DNA of 64,000 nt, taken from CAIWHR01 sp963708855. Its GTDB lineage: Bacteria; Pseudomonadota; Gammaproteobacteria; Burkholderiales; Casimicrobiaceae. Location of the stretch: positions 214,732 to 278,731 of the forward strand of contig CAVPUM010000010.1 in assembly GCA_963708855.1 (NCBI GenBank), written 5' to 3'. A program made the position numbers and the translations under genes. Of the stretch, positions 50,904-59,172 are shown piece by piece. Each line of letters opens with the position of its first letter. Positions within the stretch are counted from its first letter, which is position 1. The notes beneath the pieces were generated by a model, which was given only the letters and a program-made list of their open reading frames with translations, was not told the DNA's origin and ran no database searches.

Positions 50904-53677
50904 GCGGCGGCGAGGTGAGCTTTCGCCTGAATGGCGCGCAAATCGCGGCGCGCGCGGGCGAGACGATCATCGAGGCGGCGCAGCGCCACGGCGTGGACAT
51001 TCCCCACCTGTGCTACACGCCGGGGATGCGCGCCGACGGCAACTGCCGGGCGTGCATGGTGGAGATCAAGGGCGAGCGCGTGCTGGCGCCTTCGTGCTGC
51101 CGCGCAGCGACGCCGGGGATGGACGTGTCGAGCACCTCCGCGCGCGCGGTGCACGCGCAAAAGATCGTCGTCGAGATGCTCGTGGCCGATGTTCCCGAAC
51201 GCGTCTACAAGCCCGATTCGGAGCTGGCCCATTGGCGTCGTCGGCTATCGATCGGCAAGCCGCGCTTCGCCGCGCGGGCGCAGCCGGCGCCGGACCACTC
51301 GCATCCCGCGATGGCGGTCAACCTCGATGCCTGCATCCAGTGCACGCGCTGCGTGCGCGCCTGCCGCGAGGAGCAGGTCAACGACGTCATAGGCTACGCG
51401 TTTCGCGGCGCAGCCTCGCAGATCGTGTTCGACTTGGGCGACCCGATGGGCGCGTCGACCTGTGTCGCCTGCGGCGAATGCGTCCAGGCGTGCCCCACGG
51501 GCGCGCTCGCCCCGGCCAGGGACGCTTATCTCGTGACCGCCGAACGCAAGGTGGCGTCCGTCTGCCCGTATTGCGGCGTCGGTTGCCAGCTCACCTATCA
51601 TGTCAAGGACGATGCGATTGTTCGCGTCGAAGGTCGCGACGGTCTTGCCAACCGGGAGCGCCTCTGCGTGAAGGGACGGTTCGGCCACGACTACGTGCGC
51701 CATCCGCAGCGTCTCACGCAGCCGTTGATCCGGAAGCCCGGGATGGCGAAGACGGGGGACTTCGTGATGGATCCGGCGAATCCGCTCGCGGTCTTTCGCG
51801 AAGCGAGCTGGGATGAAGCGCTCGAGCTCGCCGGCGGCACGCTCGCGCGGATCCGCGATGCCCACGGCGGCGGCGCGCTTGCGGGCTTCGGCTCGGCCAA
51901 GGGGTCCAACGAGGAGGCATACCTGTTCCAGAAGCTGGTGCGCACGGGCTTCGGCACCAACAACGTCGATCACTGCACGCGGCTGTGCCACGCGTCCAGC
52001 GTGGCGGCCCTGCTCGAGGGCATCGGCTCGGGTGCGGTGTCGAATCCGGTGCTGGATGTGACGAAGGCGGAGGTGGTGCTGCTGATCGGTGCCAATCCGG
52101 TCGTCAACCATCCGGTCGCCGCGACCTGGATCAAGAACGCCGTCAAGCGCGGCACCAAGCTGATCCTCGCCGACCCGCGCCGCTCGGAGCTCGCGCGGCA
52201 CGCCACGCACTTCCTGCAGTTCAAGCCGGACACCGACGTCGCGCTGCTCAACGCGATGATCCACACGATCATCGAGGAGGGGCTCACCGCCGAGCGTTTC
52301 ATCGCGGATCGCACGAGCGGCTTCGACGAACTGCGGACGAATGCCGCCGGGCACAGCCCCGAGGCGATGGCGCCGGTCTGCGGTGTTCCGGCGCAGACCA
52401 TTCGTGAAGTGGCGCGGCTCTACGCGACGTCCGGCGGATCGATGATCCTCTGGGGGATGGGCATTTCCCAGCACATTCACGGCACCGACAACGCGCGCTG
52501 CCTGATCGCGCTGGCGCTGATGACCGGGCAGGTGGGCAGGCCGGGCACGGGCCTGCACCCGCTGCGCGGCCAGAACAACGTGCAGGGCGCGAGTGACGCC
52601 GGCCTGATTCCGATGATGTTTCCGGACTACCGGCGTGTGGACAACGACGTTGCGCGCGGCTCCTTCGAGGCGCTGTGGGGTCGCCCGCTCGACCCGAAGC
52701 CGGGGCTCACTGTCGTCGAGATCATGGATGCCGTGCACGCGGGCACGATTCGCGGCATGTACATCATGGGCGAGAATCCCGCAATGTCCGACCCCGACGT
52801 CGCGCACGCGCGCCAGGCGCTCGCCGCGCTCGAAATGCTGGTCGTGCAGGACATCTTCGTCACCGAGACCGCGTACCTCGCCGACGTGATCCTGCCGGCG
52901 TCGGCCTTTCCCGAGAAGACCGGGACGTTCACCAACACCGACCGCCTCGTCCAGCTGGGTCGGCAGGCGCTCTCGCCGCCGGGAGAGGCGCGACAGGATC
53001 TGGCGATCATCGTCGAGATGGCCAAGCGGCTGGGTCTCGATTGGCGCTATGCCCACCCGAGCGAGGTGTTCGACGAAATGCGCAAGGCGATGCCGTCGAT
53101 CGCGGGCATCACCTGGGAGCGGCTCGAGCGCGAGCACGCGGTCACTTATCCCTGCGAGCGCGAAGGCGACCCGGGAACGCGCGTCGTGTTTACGGAAAGC
53201 TTCCCCACGGACACAGGGCGTGGCCGGTTCGTTGCGGCGCAGGTGATTCCCGCGGCCGAGCAGCCGGACGCCGCGTACCCGTTCGTCCTCATCACGGGAC
53301 GGCAGCTCGAGCACTGGCACACCGGCAGCATGACGCGGCGCACCGAGGTGCTGGATGCGATCGAGCCGCATCCGGTGGTGTCGATCCATCCGCAGGATCT
53401 GGCGGAACTTCGCGTTGCGCCGGACGGGATGATCACCGTGGCGTCGCGGCGGGGCAGCATTTCGCTGCGGGCGCGAGCCGACGAGGGCACGCCGCGCGGC
53501 GCCGTGTTCATCCCGTTCTGCTACTACGAGGCGGCGGCGAACCTGCTCACCAATCCGGTGCTGGATCCGTTCGGCAAGATCCCCGAGTTCAAGTACTGCG
53601 CGGTGCGCGTGACGGCGGGCGGCGCGCAGAGCGCAACCACCGGCTACAGTCCGCCACGCGATCGCACGCCGGCGTGA
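50900..53677 (+). CDS. fdhA: NAD-dependent formate dehydrogenase alpha subunit
   Basis: Catalytic subunit of 925 aa oxidising formate to CO2. An N-terminal NuoG-like part holds a [2Fe-2S] ferredoxin domain (LCYTPGMRADGNCRACMVEI), then the 4Fe-4S ferredoxin motifs CIQCTRCVRACRE and CVACGECVQACPTG. The Mo/W-bis-MGD domain begins with CPYCGVGCQLTYHV; the metal-ligand cysteine is in NNVDHCTRLCHAS (Cys, not Sec), followed by the conserved histidine. The C-terminal dinucleotide-binding barrel has TGRQLEHWHTGSMTRR. Together with oxc-frc it completes oxalate oxidation. No fdhD is present in the window. Confidence 0.95.
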   Translation: MSGGEVSFRLNGAQIAARAGETIIEAAQRHGVDIPHLCYTPGMRADGNCRACMVEIKGERVLAPSCCRAATPGMDVSSTSARAVHAQKIVVEMLVADVPERVYKPDSELAHWRRRLSIGKPRFAARAQPAPDHSHPAMAVNLDACIQCTRCVRACREEQVNDVIGYAFRGAASQIVFDLGDPMGASTCVACGECVQACPTGALAPARDAYLVTAERKVASVCPYCGVGCQLTYHVKDDAIVRVEGRDGLANRERLCVKGRFGHDYVRHPQRLTQPLIRKPGMAKTGDFVMDPANPLAVFREASWDEALELAGGTLARIRDAHGGGALAGFGSAKGSNEEAYLFQKLVRTGFGTNNVDHCTRLCHASSVAALLEGIGSGAVSNPVLDVTKAEVVLLIGANPVVNHPVAATWIKNAVKRGTKLILADPRRSELARHATHFLQFKPDTDVALLNAMIHTIIEEGLTAERFIADRTSGFDELRTNAAGHSPEAMAPVCGVPAQTIREVARLYATSGGSMILWGMGISQHIHGTDNARCLIALALMTGQVGRPGTGLHPLRGQNNVQGASDAGLIPMMFPDYRRVDNDVARGSFEALWGRPLDPKPGLTVVEIMDAVHAGTIRGMYIMGENPAMSDPDVAHARQALAALEMLVVQDIFVTETAYLADVILPASAFPEKTGTFTNTDRLVQLGRQALSPPGEARQDLAIIVEMAKRLGLDWRYAHPSEVFDEMRKAMPSIAGITWERLEREHAVTYPCEREGDPGTRVVFTESFPTDTGRGRFVAAQVIPAAEQPDAAYPFVLITGRQLEHWHTGSMTRRTEVLDAIEPHPVVSIHPQDLAELRVAPDGMITVASRRGSISLRARADEGTPRGAVFIPFCYYEAAANLLTNPVLDPFGKIPEFKYCAVRVTAGGAQSATTGYSPPRDRTPA

Positions 53678-53695
53678 ACCGGGCGGGGGTGCCCG

Positions 53696-53720
53696 GCACG
53701 GCACGGGAACCTTGCCGTGC
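53696..53720. terminator. Hairpin between convergent fdhA and cyclase genes
   Basis: GCACGGCA (53696-53703) and its complement TGCCGTGC (53713-53720) flank a 9-nt loop in the 43-bp gap between two convergent genes. No T-run follows on either strand, so it may be a weak bidirectional terminator. Confidence 0.4.
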
Positions 53721-55478
53721 TCACTCCTTCAACCCGGCTTTTCTCATGCCTTCGAAATACGCGTCGACCGCCGCCCCCGGTTCGGCCGGCAGCAGCATCC
53801 TGACCCAGCGCATCGAGATGTCGGGCTGGAGCGCGTGGGCTTTCTCCATCGCCGCCCTGGCTTCGTCCAGCCGATCGAGGTTGGCGAGGGCCGAGGCCTC
53901 GTGCAAGTGCGCCCATGCGGTGCAATTGGGCTTGCGCTGCGCGTCGCGGGCCGCATCGAGCGCCTCGGCAAAGCGACCCACGAGGATGAGCATGCCGCTT
54001 TTCACCGTGACGAATGCGTGCATCAGCGGATCGTAGGGAGACAGCCGGATGGCCCGGTCGACGCAGGACAGCGCCTCGTCAGGGCGGCCGGCGAGACCCA
54101 GCGCGTAGGCCAGCGCGAAATGGGCGGCGGCGAGGTTCGGGTTCAACTCCAGCGCCAATCGGCATTCGGCCAGCGCCGCCCTGACCTCGCCGCTGTTTAT
54201 CAGCACCCGGCCCAGCACGACGTGGGCGAACGCGTCCCGCGCGTCCAGCGCCAACGCACGCTGGGCCGATTGCCGAGCCTTCTGCAGATTCGCGCCGACG
54301 TCGGTGACGTAGCCCCAGATCGCTTCGACGTAGAGCGCGTACGCCTGGCCCGCGTGTGCGGGCGCGAAGTTCGGGTCGACCGCGATCGCGCACTGAAACT
54401 GCTGCTGCGCCTCGGCAATGTCCTTCGGGCTGTAGCGGTAGACGTGCCAGAGGCCGCGCTGATAGTTCTCCCACGCCCCCATGCTCGCGCAGGAGCAGCG
54501 CGACGCCCGCACCCGCTCTCGCTCCAGATGGCTCACGGCCGGGGCGATCGCCGTCACGATCGCTTCCGTCACCTCGTCCTGCGCGGCGAAGACATCGGCG
54601 AGCTCGCGATCGTAGCGCTCGGCCCAGACATGGCGTCCGGTGGCCGCCTCGAGCAGCTGCGCGGTCACCCGCACCTTCTTTCCGGTCCGGCGCAGGCTGC
54701 CCTCGACGACGTAGCGCACGCCCAATCGGCGCCCCACCTCCTGGATGTCCGTTGCCTTGCCCTTGAACACGAACGTCGAATTGCGCGCGATGACGAACAG
54801 ATCGCCGAATCGCGAAAGCGCCGTGATGAGATCCTCCGCGATCCCGTCCGCGAAGTACTCCTGGTCGGGGTCGCTCGTCATGTTGTCGAAGGGCAGCACC
54901 GCGATCGACGGCCTGTCGGGCAATGCCAGCCCGGCCGGCGCCCGGCGCGCCTCGGTGGCGGCCTCGGGCCAATGCCAGACACGGATCGGCCGCGCGATGT
55001 TCTTCAGCGTGCGCTCGCCGCCGTCGGCGAAGGCGATGGCCAACCGGTCGCGCACCTCGTCGTGCGCGCGGTCCGACAGGCAGATGCCTCCGGGCTCGGC
55101 GATGCCCTCCAGCCGCGCCGCGATATTGACGCCATCGCCGAAAATGTCGTCGCCGTCGACGATGACGTCGCCGGCGTGCACGCCGATGCGGAACGTGAGT
55201 CGCCGGTCCGTCGGGACTCCGGCGTTCGCTCTTGTCATCTCCTCCTGGAGCCCTACCGCGCAGCGCACGGCTTCCACCACGCTCGGGAATTCGAGCAGCA
55301 GGCCGTCGCCCATGGTCTTGACGATGCGCCCGCCGTGCGCGGCGATCCGCGGGTCGATCAATTCGGCGCGACGGTCCTTGAGCGCGGCGAGCGTGCCGCC
55401 CTCGTCCTGGCCCATCAGGCGCGAGTAGCCGGCGACGTCGGCCGCAACGATGGCGGTGAGGCGCCTGAGTTCCGTCAC
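53721..55478 (-). CDS. Class III adenylate/guanylate cyclase with TolB-like and TPR domains
   Basis: Protein of 585 aa. A cyclase catalytic domain (residues 1-175) has both metal aspartates (AADVAGYSRL, KTMGDGLLLEF) and the transition-state residues in VNIAARLEG. A TolB-like domain follows (IAVLPFDNMTSDPDQEYFADGIAEDL through GRHVWAERYD, about 195-310), then about seven TPR units to the C-terminus. No membrane helix is evident. The GTG at 55478 starts at the domain edge (VTELRRLTAIV); an upstream ATG at 55601 would enter tctA. It follows the tctCBA genes by 107 bp and could sense or signal carboxylate supply. Nucleotide specificity is open. Confidence 0.85.
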   Translation of the reverse strand: MTELRRLTAIVAADVAGYSRLMGQDEGGTLAALKDRRAELIDPRIAAHGGRIVKTMGDGLLLEFPSVVEAVRCAVGLQEEMTRANAGVPTDRRLTFRIGVHAGDVIVDGDDIFGDGVNIAARLEGIAEPGGICLSDRAHDEVRDRLAIAFADGGERTLKNIARPIRVWHWPEAATEARRAPAGLALPDRPSIAVLPFDNMTSDPDQEYFADGIAEDLITALSRFGDLFVIARNSTFVFKGKATDIQEVGRRLGVRYVVEGSLRRTGKKVRVTAQLLEAATGRHVWAERYDRELADVFAAQDEVTEAIVTAIAPAVSHLERERVRASRCSCASMGAWENYQRGLWHVYRYSPKDIAEAQQQFQCAIAVDPNFAPAHAGQAYALYVEAIWGYVTDVGANLQKARQSAQRALALDARDAFAHVVLGRVLINSGEVRAALAECRLALELNPNLAAAHFALAYALGLAGRPDEALSCVDRAIRLSPYDPLMHAFVTVKSGMLILVGRFAEALDAARDAQRKPNCTAWAHLHEASALANLDRLDEARAAMEKAHALQPDISMRWVRMLLPAEPGAAVDAYFEGMRKAGLKE

Positions 55479-55585
55479 TGCGGCATCCCGGTCGTGGTGG
55501 CGCGGCGCATGCAACTCATCCGCGAAGGATACCCGATGGACCGGCGACGGCGGGCGCGTGCCGGGAAAGCGTGGCCGGGTCGCCC

Positions 55586-57079
55586 CTAGCGTACGCGCCA
55601 CCTCGCGCGCAGCAACGAGAGCAGCGGCCAGACCAGCATCAGCAGCGCAAGCCCGGTAATGCCGCCGACCAGGCCGTTCGAGAAGAAGATCCCCATGTCA
55701 CCCTGCGCGATCAGCATCGACTGCCGGAACGAGTCCTCGGCGCGGTCGCCCAGCACCAGCGCCAGCACCAGGGGCGCCAACGGGTAGTCGAGCTTCTTGA
55801 ACACGTAGCCGACCACGCCGAACAGCAGCATGAGCCAGATGTCCAGCATGGCGCCGTGCACGGTGTAGGCGCCGATCGCGCAGATCACGATGATGACCGG
55901 CGCGATGATCGAGAACGGCACGCGCAGGATCGACGCGAACAGCGGCACGCAGGTGAGCACGATGACGAGGCCCGCCAGGTTGCCGAGGTACATGCTGGCG
56001 ATCAGTCCCCAGACGAAGTCCTTTTGCTCGACGAAGAGCAGCGGTCCCGGCTGCAGCCCCCAGATCAGGAGCCCGCCCAGCAGAACCGCGGCGGTCGGCG
56101 AGCCAGGAATGCCGAGTGCCAGCATCGGCAGCAGCGCGCTGGTGCCCGCGGCGTGGGCCGCGGTTTCCGGGGCGATCACGCCCTCGATCTGCCCGGTCCC
56201 GAACTTGCTGCCGTTCTTGGACATGCGCTTCGCCACGCCGTAGCTCATGAACGACGCCGGCGTCGCCCCCCCGGGGGTGATCCCCATCCAGCAGCCGATC
56301 AGGCAGCTGCGCAGTGAAATGAGCCAGTGCGCCGGCAGCTTCTTCCAGGTCTCGAAGACCACCTTGGGATTGATCTTCGCGGACTTGCCGGAAAACGACA
56401 GGCCCTCCTCCATCGACAGCAGGATCTCGCCGATGCCGAACAGGCCGATCACCGCGATCAGGAAATCGAAGCCGCGCATCATCTCGGTGGATCCGAAGGT
56501 GAGCCGCAGGCGGCCGGTGATGTTGTCCATCCCGACCGCGGCGAGCGCAAAGCCCAGCATCATCGCCGCCAGCGTCTTCCACGCCGAGCCCTTGCCCATG
56601 CCGATGAAGCTGCAGAACGTCAGCAGAAAGACGGAGAAGTACTCCGGCGGGCCGAACTTCAGCGCGAATTTCGCGACCAGCGGCGCGAGGAACGTGATCA
56701 TGATCACGGCGAACAGCGCGCCGATGAACGACGACGTGAACGAGGCCGTCAACGCTTCGCCTGCGCGACCCTGCTGCGCCATCGGGTAGCCGTCGAAGGT
56801 GGTCGCGACCGACCAGGGCTCGCCTGGAATGTTGAACAGCACCGAGGTGATCGCTCCGCCGAAGAGCGCTCCCCAGTAGATGCAAGACAGCATGATGATC
56901 GCCGAGGTCGGGGGCATCGTGAACGTCAGTGGCAGCAGGATCGCCACGCCATTGGCGCCGCCCAAACCGGGCAGCACGCCGATGATCACGCCGAGCACGA
57001 TGCCTACCATCATCAGCAGCAGGTTGAACGGCGTCACCACGACCGCGAAGCCGTGGAACAGGGCGCTGATCTCGGTCAC
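55586..57079 (-). CDS. tctA: Tripartite tricarboxylate transporter permease TctA
   Basis: Large membrane subunit of 497 aa with about eleven helices. The family blocks GVIIGVLPGLGGANGVAILLPLTF, GGAITSVLFNIPGEPWSVATTFDGYP and GITPGGATPASFMSYGVAKR are present. With TctB and the binding protein TctC it imports citrate or other carboxylates using an ion gradient. Its start lies 49 bp after tctB. Confidence 0.93.
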   Translation of the reverse strand: MTEISALFHGFAVVVTPFNLLLMMVGIVLGVIIGVLPGLGGANGVAILLPLTFTMPPTSAIIMLSCIYWGALFGGAITSVLFNIPGEPWSVATTFDGYPMAQQGRAGEALTASFTSSFIGALFAVIMITFLAPLVAKFALKFGPPEYFSVFLLTFCSFIGMGKGSAWKTLAAMMLGFALAAVGMDNITGRLRLTFGSTEMMRGFDFLIAVIGLFGIGEILLSMEEGLSFSGKSAKINPKVVFETWKKLPAHWLISLRSCLIGCWMGITPGGATPASFMSYGVAKRMSKNGSKFGTGQIEGVIAPETAAHAAGTSALLPMLALGIPGSPTAAVLLGGLLIWGLQPGPLLFVEQKDFVWGLIASMYLGNLAGLVIVLTCVPLFASILRVPFSIIAPVIIVICAIGAYTVHGAMLDIWLMLLFGVVGYVFKKLDYPLAPLVLALVLGDRAEDSFRQSMLIAQGDMGIFFSNGLVGGITGLALLMLVWPLLSLLRARWRVR

Positions 57080-57128
57080 GTCGTGCGCTCCTCGGGGTGG
57101 CCGGGCATGGTGTCGCGGCGGGCCGCGG

Positions 57129-57677
57129 TCAGTACCCGAGCCACGCGAGGGGGTCGAAAGCGCCCTTGAACAGGGGCACCTTGAACCAGACTTCGAACAT
57201 CAGGAAGAGCGTAACGCTGACGATCACGCCAACGGCCGCGCTCTTCGCCCACGGATACTTGCCCAGCCAGCACATGAACGCCGTGATGTAGACCGCCGAC
57301 GCGACATAGATCCCGATGAGCTGGATGCCGGCCACGTAGACCACGGCCGGCAACAGGACGGACAGCACGAGCCGCAACCGCCGCCATGCGACGAACTGGC
57401 TCCGCCGCCCGGCGATCGCGCCCCGGAACTGGTCGCGCCGCTTCCATTCGACAAGCGCCACCTGCGCCAGCGTCGCCAGGCTCGACAGGCACAGCAGAAG
57501 CCCGATGTAGAACGGAAAATAGCCGGACTGCGGGCCATCGTCCCCCCAGCGCGCACCCAGCCGGACGCTGTCGAACACGACGAGCGCGCCGAGCGCGAAC
57601 AGGATCAGCGCGACGGCGATTTCCATCGCCCGCGTCGATAACCCGGCCTCGCTGCCGGATGGCTTGTCGTCGCTCAC
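57129..57677 (-). CDS. tctB: Tripartite tricarboxylate transporter small permease TctB
   Basis: Small membrane subunit of 182 aa with four hydrophobic segments (about residues 18-40, 52-72, 108-128, 140-170). DDGPQSGYFPFYIGLLL is the TctB hallmark. It stands between tctC and tctA, separated from tctC by a strong hairpin. Confidence 0.9.
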   Translation of the reverse strand: MSDDKPSGSEAGLSTRAMEIAVALILFALGALVVFDSVRLGARWGDDGPQSGYFPFYIGLLLCLSSLATLAQVALVEWKRRDQFRGAIAGRRSQFVAWRRLRLVLSVLLPAVVYVAGIQLIGIYVASAVYITAFMCWLGKYPWAKSAAVGVIVSVTLFLMFEVWFKVPLFKGAFDPLAWLGY

Positions 57678-57733
57678 GTTTTTCCTGCGGCGTGCGGGAG
57701 GCGCGACGGCATCCGGACGGGTTGCCGTCGACG

Positions 57734-57762
57734 GGGCGCCGCGCAGTGGACTGCGCGGCCCC
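57734..57762 (-). other. Intercistronic hairpin after tctC
   Basis: A perfect 9-bp stem (57738-57746 / 57751-57759) with a tetraloop TCCA on the minus-strand RNA, extended by three further G-C pairs past a one-base bulge, lies 9 nt after the tctC stop and before tctB. No U-run follows, so partial termination or protection of the tctC message is more likely than full termination. Confidence 0.65.
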
Positions 57763-57771
57763 GTACACGCG

Positions 57772-58857
57772 TCACGGCTTGGCGAGGAAACCGGCTTCGC
57801 GCATCAATTCCACGTGCGTCTTCTCGGCACCCGCGACCCACTTGGCGTAATCGGGGCCAGTCATGAACGTCGCGTTGAACGCGCCGTCCTCCATGAACTT
57901 CTTCCAGTCCGGCGTTTCGCGCACTTTCTTGAACAGGTCCACGTAGTAGTTGACCTGGTCCTTGGTGACGCCGTCGGGCATGAAGATTCCGCGCAGCATC
58001 AGGTAGTCGACTCCAATGCCGGCCTGTTTGCAGGGCGCGATGTCGTTCCAGGACATCGTGGCCGTGACCTTGGACTTGTACGGCATCCGTTCGTCGTCGA
58101 ACACGCACAGCGGCCGCAGCGCGCCGGCGCGCCACTGCGCCATCGCCTCGATCGGATTGTTGACGCTCGAATCAATGTGTTTGCCGACGAGCTGCACGGC
58201 CACGTCGCCACCGCCCTTGAAGGGGATGTACGTGAACTTGGTGCCCGTGGCCTTCTCGATGGCCACCGTGATGATCTGGTCTTCCTGCTTGGAGCCTGTG
58301 CCGCCCATCTTGAACTTGTTGGCGCCGCCGGCTTTCACGGCATCGAGGTAGTCCTTGGCGGTCTGGTAAGGGGATTCCGCGTTGACCCACAGCACGAACT
58401 GGTCGAGCGCCAGCATCGCGACCGGCGTCAAATCCTTCCAGTTGAAGGGCACGCCCGTCGCGAGCGGCGTCGTGAACAGATTCGAAAGCGTGATGATGAT
58501 CTTGTGCGGATCCGCCTTGGCGTCCTTGATCGCGAGGAATCCCTCGGCACCGGCGCCACCGGACTTGTTGACGACGATCATCGGCTGCTTCATCAGGTTG
58601 TTTTTGGTGATGACGCCTTGCAGCAGCCGCGCCATCTGGTCGGCGCCGCCGCCGGTGCCTGCCGGGACCACGAACTCGACGGGTTTGGTCGGCTCCCAGG
58701 CCGCGGCGGGAACGGAGATCGCAAGAGTGATCGCCATTGCGCAGGCCATCGCCAGTGGTAGCGTTCCCCCGTGGGTGGCGCCTGCGGACGAACGGAATTG
58801 CCGCCGCGCCATCGGTGAGCCAACCACGGCAATGCCTGCCGGAAAATTGCCTGCCAT
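57772..58857 (-). CDS. tctC: Tripartite tricarboxylate transporter binding protein TctC (Bug family)
   Basis: Periplasmic binding protein of 361 aa. A long N-terminal region with a hydrophobic signal segment (LAMACAMAITLAISVPAAA, residues 34-52) precedes EPTKPVEFVVPAGTGGGADQMARLLQG, IVVNKSGGAGAEGF, TYIPFKGGGDVAVQLVGKH and a C-terminal lobe. The ATG at 58857 has a strong GGAGG 7 bases ahead. The ligand is probably a di- or tricarboxylate; which one cannot be read. First gene of tctCBA. Confidence 0.92.
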   Translation of the reverse strand: MAGNFPAGIAVVGSPMARRQFRSSAGATHGGTLPLAMACAMAITLAISVPAAAWEPTKPVEFVVPAGTGGGADQMARLLQGVITKNNLMKQPMIVVNKSGGAGAEGFLAIKDAKADPHKIIITLSNLFTTPLATGVPFNWKDLTPVAMLALDQFVLWVNAESPYQTAKDYLDAVKAGGANKFKMGGTGSKQEDQIITVAIEKATGTKFTYIPFKGGGDVAVQLVGKHIDSSVNNPIEAMAQWRAGALRPLCVFDDERMPYKSKVTATMSWNDIAPCKQAGIGVDYLMLRGIFMPDGVTKDQVNYYVDLFKKVRETPDWKKFMEDGAFNATFMTGPDYAKWVAGAEKTHVELMREAGFLAKP

Positions 58858-58875
58858 TTCATTCCTCCAAAGTTA

Positions 58876-58891
58876 CGTTGCGACCGCAACG
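58876..58891. promoter_or_regulatory. Perfect 7-2-7 inverted repeat ahead of tctC
   Basis: CGTTGCG-AC-CGCAACG lies 19 bp before the tctC start, between the candidate -10 box and the ribosome-binding site. It fits an operator for a dimeric repressor or a leader hairpin. No regulator gene adjoins it. Confidence 0.45.
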
Positions 58892-58942
58892 CGGATGACG
58901 TTCGCGGGTCCGGGCTCTCGGCTCCGGTGCTTCTCGGGTTCA

Positions 58943-59079
58943 ATTTTACGCGGTTTGGCCGGGCCGGGGGATGGTTGCGCGCGTCTTTGCGCCGTGGGGC
59001 GATCGGGTCGGGCCCCGCGATGTCTCGCGCGGCCACGGCGCCGCCTGGACGGCGGCCGATGGGCCGGCGGGTGTAAAAT
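58943..59079. promoter_or_regulatory. Divergent candidate promoters for tctC and mcmA
   Basis: In the 315-bp gap a TAAAAT on the minus strand (58948-58943, 86 bp before tctC) and a TAAAAT on the plus strand (59074-59079, 94 bp before mcmA) are the only AT-rich hexamers that resemble -10 boxes. Neither has a convincing -35. Otherwise the gap holds only the inverted repeat at 58876. Confidence 0.35.
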
Positions 59080-59172
59080 TCGCCCTTGATGCCATCGTCC
59101 GCGCCAAGCCCGCAACGGCCATCGTGGCGACCGGCCAATCGACCGACGGCGGCCGAAGAGGGAGGGTTGAGC

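Noticed and set aside
51245..53704. 819-codon minus-strand frame opposite fdhA
   Set aside because: Antisense shadow; fdhA on the plus strand has all cofactor motifs.
55479..55601. Longer N-terminus of the cyclase from the ATG at 55601
   Set aside because: The extra 41 residues lack similarity to the family and overlap the end of tctA; the GTG at 55478 abuts the cyclase domain.
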